From the NCBI GenBank assembly GCA_036927565.1, contig JAYESD010000009.1:24829601-24893600 (forward strand): a stretch of 64,000 nt of DNA. Direction: 5' to 3'. This document shows, piece by piece, positions 19,704 through 29,051 of the stretch. Source of the stretch: Tuctoria greenei (Eukaryota; Streptophyta; Magnoliopsida; Poales; Poaceae). How positions within the stretch are numbered: position 1 is the first letter of the stretch; each line of letters opens with the position of its first letter. The notes beneath the pieces were generated by a model, which worked only from the letters and a program-made list of their open reading frames with translations, was not told the origin of the DNA and did not search any database. Both the position numbers and the translations under genes were made by a program.

Positions 19704-20956
19704 ATCCTCAAGTAGCTAGGATCTTTCCCTTTTGTCTTTTGCTATAAACCTGATTTTGTAATCCAATACTTTAAATGAATTAAATCCACTCTTTCTGCAA
19801 TGAATTTCAATTTATCTTTGTCTTCAATATATTGTGATTTGTCTTGTTGGCCCCCTGGTATATGTGCACAATTCGATTGTGAACATGTACCAAAAGGTTT
19901 TGATAGTATTTTGATGACTTGAACGCTTCAAACTTATAGATTTTAGGTCTGAAGTATTTATCTCCAATACCCTTTGCCACGTCAACAGCGGGCCCCCTAG
20001 GGTTGTTGGAGGTCCGACAGCACCCACTATGAACGCATAGAACGTCGACGGCGGGCTTCCTGGGGTTGTCGGAGCTTTGTAGGTCCGACGGCACCCACTA
20101 TCAATGCGTAGAACATCAACGACGGGCCCCTTGGGGATGTTGGAGCTTGGTAGGTCCGATGGCACCCACTATCCATGCGTAGAACGTCGACGGCGGCCCC
20201 CTTGGAGGTTGTCAGTGCTTGATAGCTCCGGCATCGTCCACCATCGCTGTGTTTTCCTGTACATTAAAGACAAGAAAAAGAGTAAAACTCGTTCTCTTGT
20301 CTATAAATTGATCGTGACTTATCATTCTTATTTTAGTTCTAGATCCAAAGAAATTCAATATGGTAACAAGTATATTGATGTAATCTTTCTAGATCCGTAT
20401 GCTTCTTTAGTACTCATCCTACTGAGGCCCTCCGAGGTGTAGGTAGAGTGGCGCACCCCAGACTAAGACGATAGCGCACTCCGGACCTATGTTGGCTTGG
20501 CGTTCGACAAGTAGACTATGCAGCAATGTTAAGATTCAAGAAACCATCAATATAACTTGTGATGCATATGAATAACTTGGACTAAAACTTAAAAATAATT
20601 GCACAATTTCATTATAGACAAGAAGGATAAAAATAATAATTCGAAATATTGAGCCTTGTACAAAAATAAATGCACGTGGAGTCTGTTTTCACACAACAAT
20701 GTCCTTCATTATAGGTCTGGATTATAGGGGAGATAAGGACACACTTAGGGTACAGGGCCATGCTTAGTGTGTTATACATCCTGTACTAGCCCAGGGCAGA
20801 TAGTTACACTTTTAGTGCTGTGACTGTATCAAGTGTTACTTGAGCTTCCCGGACCCTCCCGGAGGGGTCCGGTTGCTCTCCTGGAGGACCTACTCGATTT
20901 TGTATATTGACTCTATAACATACATTATGTGTAATTACAAACTCACCTCCGTGATT
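19704..20956. other. Spacer between antisense pseudogene and pol end, element 3
   Basis: Non-coding. Contains a direct repeat of 71-bp period (see 20011-20223) and, near its right end, the nearly palindromic CGGACCCTCCCGGAGGGGTC (20850-20869). AT-rich with AATGAATT/AATCC strings near 19770 that could act as a polyadenylation region for the antisense transcript. Confidence 0.55.
20011..20223. repeat. Tandem repeat, 71-bp unit, three copies
   Basis: Units start with GGTCCGACRGCACCCACTAT at 20011, 20082 and 20153, exactly 71 bp apart. Each contains GCGTAGAACGTCGACGGCGG or a close variant. A partial unit precedes from about 19981. Confidence 0.8.
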
Positions 20957-23417
20957 CTAAGTATAAAACTTACGGAGTTGCTTGATGTTCCAAGGATTAG
21001 TATGCAGAGTCCCATCCTCAGTTGCCAAGCGAATGCATCCGGGACGGGATACTTTGATCACTCAGAAGGGACCTTCCCAGCTGGGGGAAAGTTTATTCAT
21101 TCCTTCGTGATTTAGTATTTTCCGCAGCACCAGATTGCCTTCCTTGAGCTGTTGGTTGCGCACATGCCTTTGATGATAGCGCCGGAGCGCTTGGTGATAG
21201 CGTGCATTACAAACAGCTGCTTGGCACCTTCCCTCGTCGACGAGGTCAAGGTCTTCAAACCGGAGCTGGTCCTGCGTGGCTTCGTCGAAGGTCCGGACCC
21301 GGAGCGACCCCATGGTGATCTCCGGAGGAAGGACTGCTTCAGCTCTGTACACCAAGAAGAAGGGTGTCTCTCAAGTTGACCGGTTAGGTGTAAACCTGCT
21401 TGCCCACAATGCGGACGGAAGCTCTTCGATCCAGTTGGCTCCATGCTTTTTCAGACGCTCATATGTGCGCGTCTTGAGTCCCTTTAAAATTTCTGCATTT
21501 GCTCTCTCGGCTTGACCATTTCTTGCTGGGTGAGCTACTGATGCATAGTTGACTTGAATGCCGAGGTCTTCGCAATATTCTTGGAATGTAGCACTTGTAA
21601 ATTGGGTTCCATTGTCAGTTATGACTTTGTTCGGAACTCCAAATATACATATTATGGACTTCAAGAACTTGATTGTTGATTGCTTGTTGATTGTCACAAC
21701 TGGAGTAGCTTCCGACCACTTGGTGAACTTGTCGATGGCGACATACAGGAACCTATAACCTTTGACGGCTTTTGGGAATGGTCCCAATATGTCCATACCC
21801 CACACAGCGAATGGCCATGTAGGAGGTATCATTTGCAGTGATTGAGCCGGTGTGTGAATTTGTTTTACATGGAAGTGGCATGCTTCACATTTTTTACCAA
21901 CACCACTGCGTCCTGGAGTGTTGTAGGCCAATCGAAGCCGTGCCGAAAGGATTTACCGACCAACATGTGGGAAGACGAATGGTTCCCACAATCGCCTCCA
22001 TGGATTTTTGCGAGGAGCTCGCGGCCTTCTTCCCTTGCAATGCATCGCATTAGGACGCCGTTGGTACCGCGCTGGTAGAGATCCCCTTCTACCAGCGTGT
22101 ATCTTTTAGCCAATCTGACTATCCGGTCAGCGGATACACTGTCTTCAGGAAGGATGTTGTCTTTTAAGTAGCTCCGGATCTCCAAGATCCATGCATTGGA
22201 GCTAACTTGAGCTTCTGAGTCTTGCGTGCTGGGTTGCTCGGAGCTTCTGACAGCACCTACGACCCTTGGTGGGCGCCATGGTAATAGGGCCACCGGGACT
22301 GCCAGCTTCGAGGTGTTGGTCTCGCCCCCTTCGCTCAATACGGCAGACTGAGCTGTTGGCCTTGATAACCTCCAGACGAAGATTCCGTCAGGAGCCGGAG
22401 CTCCGATTGAAGCCTTCGTCGAGAGTTCATCAACTTCAGCATTGTGGAGACGCTGAACATGATGGAGATCCAGGACTTCGAAGTCTTTCTAGAGCTTCTG
22501 GACTACAAGGAGATAAGCGGTTAGCTGGGGGTTGTTGCAGCAGCATTCACCTTTGACTTGTTTTACGATGAGCTGCGAATCACCCCTCACCAACAGCTAT
22601 TTGACACCATAGGATAGTGCCACCTTGAGCCCGTAGATGAGAGCTTCATACTCTGCCATGTTGTTGGTTGCCTTGAAGTCAAGGTGAACCATGTATTTGA
22701 CCTTCTCCCCGGTCGGAGCGAGGAGAAGGATTCCTGCTCCGGCCCCCTGCTTCTGCACGGAACTATCGAAGTAGAGAGTCCAGTGAGGTTTTGTGAAGAT
22801 CGGGACCTTGGGTTCCGTCTTTTGCTCACTGGGGCCCCCAGGATTTGATATAGAGGGAGTCCACTCTACCGCGAAGTGAGCCAAAGCCTGACTCTTGAAT
22901 GCTTGTCGTGGAACAAATTCGAGATCAAACTCAGCCAACTCCGTTGCCCACTTTGCAATGTTTCCAGTTGAATTAGGGTTATACAATATAGCACGCAGTG
23001 GATAAGAAGTTACCACTGATATCTTGTGGGCTTGGAAGTAGTGACGAAGCTTCCTTGAGGCGATAAGAACTGTGTAAAGCAGCTTATGCACCTCGATGTA
23101 GCGTGTCTTGGCGTCGTGGAGTACTTTACTGATCAAGTACATTGGGCGTTGGACTGTCCGAACTCTTCTGGAGGAGCTCGGAGTTTCCTCTCCATCGACC
23201 CGGACCCTCCCGGAGGGGTCCGAGCCTTCTTGTTGAGCTTTCTGGACCCTCTCTAAGGGGTCCGGAACTTCTTCTTGTTCGATCCGGACCTTGTTGTAAA
23301 GGTCCGAACCATCTTGGTCAGCCAGGTGAACTCCCTCAGGCGAGAGGGGTTGATCTCCTAGCATTCCGCCTTGAGGTTTCGAGTCTAGGGGCTGGGACCC
23401 ATACTCGCCTTCAGGTA
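20957..23417 (-). pseudogene. pol: Element 3 pol, downstream part: RNase H and integrase
   Basis: Read from 23417 down: the RT/RNase H spacer with repeats of DPLERV/DPSGRV type, the RNase H start (YFDSSVQKQGAGAGILL, NNMAEYEALIYG), then integrase with MRCIAREEGRELLAKIHGGD, CEACHFHVKQIHTPAQ, WGMDILGPFP, ITDNGTQFTS and NGQAERANAEILKG, then the C-terminus NPWNIKQLRKFYT ending at TAG 20957-20959. Several frameshifts (for example near 22590, 21890 and 21370) break it. The upstream part continues at 37904-38189 across the solo LTR. Confidence 0.88.
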
Positions 23418-24012
23418 TGTGACACCCGGTTCAGAAAATGAACTAAGTGCAGTATATGTGTGCCCAGGATGTTCAACACACATACACAAGTGCATCTCAA
23501 ACAATATACAGACAATTACCACGGCTCAAATTATTAAATAAGTTCTTTTATTACACAATTCATACTATCCTCGAATACAAGCTCTAATGATTATTAATGA
23601 CAAGTTCAACTAATGTAGCGGAAATAAATTAATTAAGCAAACTAAGCAAAAGGGATAGCGCAGCTCCAACACTCCACAGGCAAAGCTGAAGGTAGACACG
23701 GCCTAGAACTCCGCATTATCATCGTTAAACTCCCAATCCAGACCTGCAACTGTTGGTGGGGGAATTGCAAGGGTGAGTACATGTCGTACTCAGCAAGTGT
23801 GGAAAGTATGACATGTAGCTGATTCAAATGACAAATATAATAATGGCTAAGTGCTGAAAAGTACAGTAAAACATTTGAAAAGCAATATGTATTATGTATG
23901 TGAAATAAAATCTTCATAAACCATATAATCATCATAATACCAGTCCATATTCATTACCATCATCCATATTCTAGATTTCTCATTGCCAATAACCATATTC
24001 AATACCAAAGTT

Positions 24013-24090
24013 AATCCATAACCAACCATAACCATATTATTAACCATAACCATTATCAAACCATAACCATAACCATAGCCAAACCATTCC
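24013..24090. repeat. CCATAA-type microsatellite inside the solo LTR
   Basis: Imperfect repeats of ACCATA/AACCAT run through about 80 bp, with interruptions. Confidence 0.7.
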
Positions 24091-25225
24091 AATACCAAAA
24101 CCCTCTAATCATGTAGGTCATCCAAGCGCTCATAACTGGGAGCACGGCTGTCATGATAGTTTTTAACACTCCGCAGAGGTTGTACCACTTTACCCACATG
24201 TTTATGATTTCATCACCTTGCAGTGACTAGAACCTCTATTATGCCGTCTCACACTTCCATCGGTGTGTGGCCAAGAGATCACAAAATAGCCTTTACAAAG
24301 GGATTACTAGCGTATTTAGACCCCACTGAGGTTTTACCGATGGCGATGCCTCCAATTGAGCACATCTTCAACCAAGGGCCCCCTCTTGAGCCATTCGGAT
24401 CCTAGGGTAGTCCCACCAATCATCAACAAACCCAATCTGACTACCCCTTCTGAATGTAGACCTAGAGGGGGGGGGGTGAATAGGCCTTTTGAATTTTTGT
24501 CGGATCCTGCAACACTCAACAACAAGTTCAATACCAGAGAAATCGAACTAATCGGGTAAAGTGCGGACTAGTCCGGTGTTCACGGACTAAGTTGATCAAG
24601 ATTAATCGATTAGGTTGATTCCTCAATGTGTGCAGCGGAAATATAGAATCAAACAACAGTTTAACAGTTGTATATTGGATTGTATCACAATTAAGGCTTG
24701 TGTTCTACAATTTATTGTAAATTGAACAATGTGTATCAAACCCTAGAGTAAGTAGATCAATTTGAGTGATGAACACAAAAAGGATAAGACACACGATTTA
24801 TCCCGTGGTTCGGCTACCACGAAGGCAACCTACATCCACGTTAAGGAGCCCACAAAAAGCACCGGGTCTTCTCCAACTCTACCCTTGTCGGATCGCCACG
24901 AAGGCCAACCCTCTTCCACTACTCACAAAGGGGTGAATAACCAAATTCAAGGGGCGTTCTCACACGTTGAGAGCTCCCTTAGATTACAGATCACAATGCC
25001 ACCAAAAACACACTCAGAAATTACAATTGAAACGCAGGAGTGTGTTAGAGATTCAAACCAAGAGCTCAATGATGTGTGCCAAGTGTCTCTCCAATGATCT
25101 AGAAGTGATCCTCAAAGGATTGATCGATTTTGCACTTAATTTCGTGGAGAGAGGTGGTTTCCGAGTCTCTTGGGAGGTGTGACGGCGCTAGGGTTCGAGA
25201 GTGAGTAGAAGTGGGCCTTGCACCT

Positions 25226-25237
25226 CTATTTATATGG
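25226..25237 (-). promoter_or_regulatory. TATA box of copia LTR (copy A, 3' LTR)
   Basis: CCATATAAATAG on the minus strand, about 800 bp into the LTR. The same box is at 35521-35532, 38960-38971 and 49193-49204 in the other three LTRs. Confidence 0.75.
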
Positions 25238-25269
25238 GGTTTCTAAAAGTGACCGTTAGGGTTCAGAAA

Positions 25270-25775
25270 GATCGGACTAGTCCGTGGTGGTCACCGGACT
25301 AGTCCGGTGTGCTGTGTGTAGCAAATCCTAAGTGTCCCGAAATGTCGAACTAGTCCGGTCGAAAACAGACTTGTACGATTTCACTACTGGAAATCTTCAG
25401 ACTAGTCCGATAGCCATCGGACTTGTCCGGACATATGAAACCCTAAGTGTGTTGGATGACAAGTCCGCACTTGGAGGACTTGTCCGATTTAGATCAGTGG
25501 GTATTTCGGACTAGTCCGTGTAAACATCGAACTTGTCCGAATAGGATCAGAATGAATATCGGACTAGTCCGGTTAATAACGGACGTGTCCGATTTTATGT
25601 GACTTGTGAAGTGTGTTGATGGCTAGTCCGCTCTGGGGAGGACTAGTCCGACTCAAGTCAGAAAGATATCGGACTAGTCCGACAGATATCGGACTTGTCC
25701 GACAGATATCGGACTTGTCCGATCTGGTCCAGAAAGGATATCGGACTAGTCCGGTTGATATCGGACTAGTCCGGT
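25270..25775. repeat. Palindrome array CGGACTAGTCCG in copia LTR
   Basis: Many exact or one-off copies of the 12-bp palindrome CGGACTAGTCCG, with variants such as CGGACTTGTCCG. Near 25665-25775 they are phased at about 20 bp, each introduced by GATAT. The array lies in U3, just upstream of the TATA box. The same array occurs in the other three copia LTRs (about 35565-36050, 39005-39490, 49235-49725). Confidence 0.9.
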
Positions 25776-26036
25776 CCTGTGTAACTTTGTGCAATATGTG
25801 TGTGTGCTTAAATATGATTGAGCTCTTGGGTGTGTTTCCTTAACACACTCCATACACAATAATCTACTATTTCTTTTCCTTGAGTTCAAGTTCACTTTGC
25901 TCCTATTATCCCTTCCTTTTGGTATTTTGCTCATTTTTCATTATTGGCCTGTATTCATCTCAGCAAAAAGGTTAGGATCCCAATTGCTTGTCATAAATCA
26001 TCCAAAACCCACAAGGGAGTCCTAGATGCACTTTCA

Positions 26037-26490
26037 ATCTCCCCCTTTTTGGTGATTCATGACAACCAATTGAGATTTCACAAAATGTGACAAAAAGAGA
26101 TGAGAATTTCATAAAGTATGCACATATGACTAAAAAATACATCAAGCAGTAAGAGAAATATCCACATGTGCATTCTTTATGGTGGGATGCATAACTAAGT
26201 GCATTGAAACATTGAGAATTACATAATTTACATTGATGAATCAATACAAAGTACATATGTTATTTTAGGAGCAAAATTGCAGATTTCAACACATATTTGC
26301 AAATTAATTAAGCATTTCAACACAGAACCATAGTTAACATGTAAACAGCGTTAAGGCATTACAATCACAAAGAAAGATAAAGAGAACTCTCTCCTCGCAC
26401 CCTACCACAGCTAAAGCTAAGACTCCCCCTCAATCTCTCCCCCTTTGGCATCAAGACACCAAAAAGAGAGAGAGGAGGGTTCTAAGATCC
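26037..26490 (-). other. Polypurine tracts and 3' non-coding region, copia copy A
   Basis: On the minus strand, AAAAAGGGGGAGAT (26050-26037) directly precedes the 3' LTR. Further purine tracts (GCCAAAGGGGGAGAGATTGA and TGAGGGGGAGTC) lie at 26421-26457, close to the end of the third ORF. Multiple purine tracts are a known Sirevirus trait. No coding frame. Confidence 0.7.
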
Positions 26491-28071
26491 TCACTCTTCA
26501 CTGTCGGTCCTCTCGTCATCGTCTTCATCTTCTTCGCTTTCCGCTTGACGAGGAGGAGAGGGAGGAGGAGCAGAGTCGCTCGAGCCCCCAATGCCAAAGT
26601 AGGCAAGCTCGGAGGGGTTCAGAGGCCCGAGCTCGGTGAAGTCCGGGTCGGATTCCTCAGAAATCACTGGAGATCCAATGGGGTCGATCTTCAGCTTCTG
26701 GAAGATTTGCTTCATATTGGCCTTTATATACTTCATGTCCTCCTTTCTTCTCTTGTTGAGCTTGTGGACCTTCACTTCGGTCTTTTTGCAGGAGGAGAAT
26801 ATGGCGGTCAGGTACTTGAGGATCCCACTAGCTGATCCTCTCTGAGGGGCTTCCCTAGAGGTAGGGACAGCCCTAGCACCGCTTCTTGATCTTGTCGGTG
26901 CCTCGGGACTGGAGGCCGGCGAGGGAGCAGCCTGGACACTCACTGGTTGAGGCTTCTGAGGCCTCAAAGGAGTGTGCTCCACATCCTTCATGAACTCAAC
27001 ACCTGTGACTTTCTCAATCATATACATGAGGTAGGGAGCATAGCCACATGACCTGTTAGGCGTGCAGGATATGTTGACCATATCATTCCAAATGTATTCC
27101 GCCACATCAAATGGGCGGTCCTTGCTTATGACTCTCATTAGGGTTCGGAGGTAACCCTGCACGCTCCCAGCATCTCCATCTTTAGGAGCAATAGTCTTCC
27201 TCAGCACTCTGTTGAGTACCACAAAGAATGGTTTCATGTTCTTTGTAGAGGGAGGGACATAATTTGAGTTCAGCTCATATAGGAATTTCATCCTATCCTT
27301 CTCCATGACACCTATGTTGTGGATGATCACCCTGTCATGTCTAGAGGTGTCCAGATGGAGCAGATTAGCAAAGTCCTCTTGAGTGATACTATACTTAGAT
27401 CCGTGTGTCATCCAAGTAACACTCTCTTTATCCTCACTTGAGAAGTGGCAAGTTGCAAAGAACTGTACAATCACTTCATCATTCCAGTTATGCCTAAAGG
27501 CAAAGAGATCCTTCAGGCCATGCCTCTCAACTGCTGTAATGACTTCATCAAAAGCTGAGCACTTCTTCTTCTCAAGGTGTTCCCAGTCAATCCACTGAGT
27601 GCGCACCACGGGGGTCTTCATCGGTAGATACACCGATTTGTAGAAGTCTACATGGAAGTTGCACCAAAACCTTCCATCGACAGCTTGCTTTGGCCTGCCA
27701 TACCTGTCAATGCTTCTGAACTTGGCTGCAGAATCACTGCCCTTGCCGTTGAACTTCTCCTCAGTAGGGTCCCGGACCCCTTCCCTGGGAGCATGGAGCT
27801 TCAAGGGCCCGACTGGCCCCGTTGCTATCCCCTTGCCCTTGCCCTTGGCTTGGCGGGCACTTGCCGAGCTAGGGCCACCACCAGCCTTAGAGGCTGGCAC
27901 CTTGGAGGTTGGCTTCTTCGCTAGCACTTTCCTCCGAACCTGAGGAGGGGAAGGAGCAAGCTCGGAGGGTCTTTCTTGGTGCTTCTTGCCAAGACCCGTC
28001 CAGGACCGAGGTGCCACCTCATGGTCCAACTCGGCCTCAAAGTCGGAGATTTTGTTGTTTGAGCTTGACAT
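26491..28071 (-). CDS. Third ORF of copia copy A, 526 aa, in envelope-like position
   Basis: The ATG at 28071 (MSSSNNKISDFEAELD) is the first good start; the frame extends upstream only with non-ATG codons. It ends at 26491. Residues 1-115 are basic and Pro/Ser/Lys-rich. A conserved core follows from about 125 to 330 with RFWCNFHVDFYKSVYLPMK, AFRHNWNDEVIVQFFATCHF, WMTHGSKYSITQEDFANLLH and YAPYLMYMIEKVTG. This resembles the domain annotated 'putative plant transposon protein' (from memory, moderate certainty). The tail is Lys-rich, then acidic (EDEDDDERTDSEE). I see no signal peptide or membrane helix, so 'env-like' describes position only. It is free of stops although gag and pol of this copy are damaged. 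Function unknown. Confidence 0.8.
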   Translation of the reverse strand: MSSSNNKISDFEAELDHEVAPRSWTGLGKKHQERPSELAPSPPQVRRKVLAKKPTSKVPASKAGGGPSSASARQAKGKGKGIATGPVGPLKLHAPREGVRDPTEEKFNGKGSDSAAKFRSIDRYGRPKQAVDGRFWCNFHVDFYKSVYLPMKTPVVRTQWIDWEHLEKKKCSAFDEVITAVERHGLKDLFAFRHNWNDEVIVQFFATCHFSSEDKESVTWMTHGSKYSITQEDFANLLHLDTSRHDRVIIHNIGVMEKDRMKFLYELNSNYVPPSTKNMKPFFVVLNRVLRKTIAPKDGDAGSVQGYLRTLMRVISKDRPFDVAEYIWNDMVNISCTPNRSCGYAPYLMYMIEKVTGVEFMKDVEHTPLRPQKPQPVSVQAAPSPASSPEAPTRSRSGARAVPTSREAPQRGSASGILKYLTAIFSSCKKTEVKVHKLNKRRKEDMKYIKANMKQIFQKLKIDPIGSPVISEESDPDFTELGPLNPSELAYFGIGGSSDSAPPPSPPRQAESEEDEDDDERTDSEE

Positions 28072-29051
28072 GATCTGAGAATGATTTTGCAAGAGTGATG
28101 GTAAGTGATAAAAGGCATAGGTATGAAAAGATAGCAATGAATTGCATTGAGGAATTGAAAAATTAGGTTTTCGGTTCAGAAACATCAGACTTGTCCGGTG
28201 CACGAGCACGGACTAGTCCGGAGGACAGGACTTGTCCGTGCATGGACCGGACTAATCTGGTGTTCATCCTCAAAAACCTAACAGATTGGTCAAGGGATGA
28301 TTCCTAATGCAAATCTAGTCTAGCATACACGTAGTACATCAAATAAGCATGTATCTAGTGAAGGATGCTAGGCTATACGATCAACAATGGAGAAAAACAA
28401 GATTTCTAGGGTTTTGAAGAAAGTTACCGAAGAAATCGATTGAAGCTTGAAGGTTTGGGGGTTGGAGGCCGGACAAGTCCGCTAGCTTCAATCCCCAAGA
28501 GGTCAAGCTTGATCTCCGCCCAAATGTGGACTTTTTCGACGGAGGGAGCAGAGAATCGCCTTGGTAGCTCGAGCGCAAGAGAGAGGAAGGCGTGAGCAAA
28601 TGTGGGGATGAGAAGATTAGGGTTTGGTGGCGGCTAGGGTTATGGACACGAAAAATCGGACAAGTCCGGACATGACCGGACTAGTCCGAAGTCATCCAGA
28701 GAGCTATATCGGACTAGTCCGTGGTCTATCGGACTAGTCCGGTCTAACCGGCACTCTGCGGACTAGTCTGCAAGAGCAGACTAGTCCGGGTAACCACGAA
28801 CTAGTCCGTGGTCACCAGGAGAAATTGCATAGCCCATTCATATATATTTGAAGGTTCAATAATAGAGAATAGGTGGGACAAAACAAATCAATTAATCTTG
28901 ATGAATTTGACCAGTAAGCATACAACAATCACACAATGGTCATAATTCATCAAGATCTAATAATTGACATAGTTTTTTGAGAAAAAATGAAGAGGGATGA
29001 TTTTCACAATTCAGTCAAAATTTTGAAGAGGTCATACAGGTATGCAACTTT
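28072..29051. other. Non-coding gap between pol and third ORF, copia copy A
   Basis: About 1 kb. Contains a second cluster of CGGACTAGTCCG-type palindromes in two groups (about 28180-28265 and 28655-28815). It could be the leader of a spliced or separately started mRNA for the third ORF; I could not fix a splice site. Confidence 0.55.

Larger units (their letters stand above)
24451..26036 (-). repeat. 3' LTR of copia copy A
   Basis: 1,586 bp. Homologous to 34750-36312 and to both LTRs of copy B. Carries the palindrome array upstream (in minus orientation) of its TATA box. Confidence 0.93.

Noticed and set aside
25270..25775. Regularly spaced short repeats resembling a CRISPR array
   Set aside because: The repeats are a 12-bp palindrome with variable spacing inside a eukaryotic LTR, repeated in four LTRs and in coding sequence; no cas genes and no prokaryotic context.
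26491..28071. Viral envelope gene in the copia elements
   Set aside because: No signal peptide, transmembrane segment or cysteine pattern; only the position after pol suggests it.
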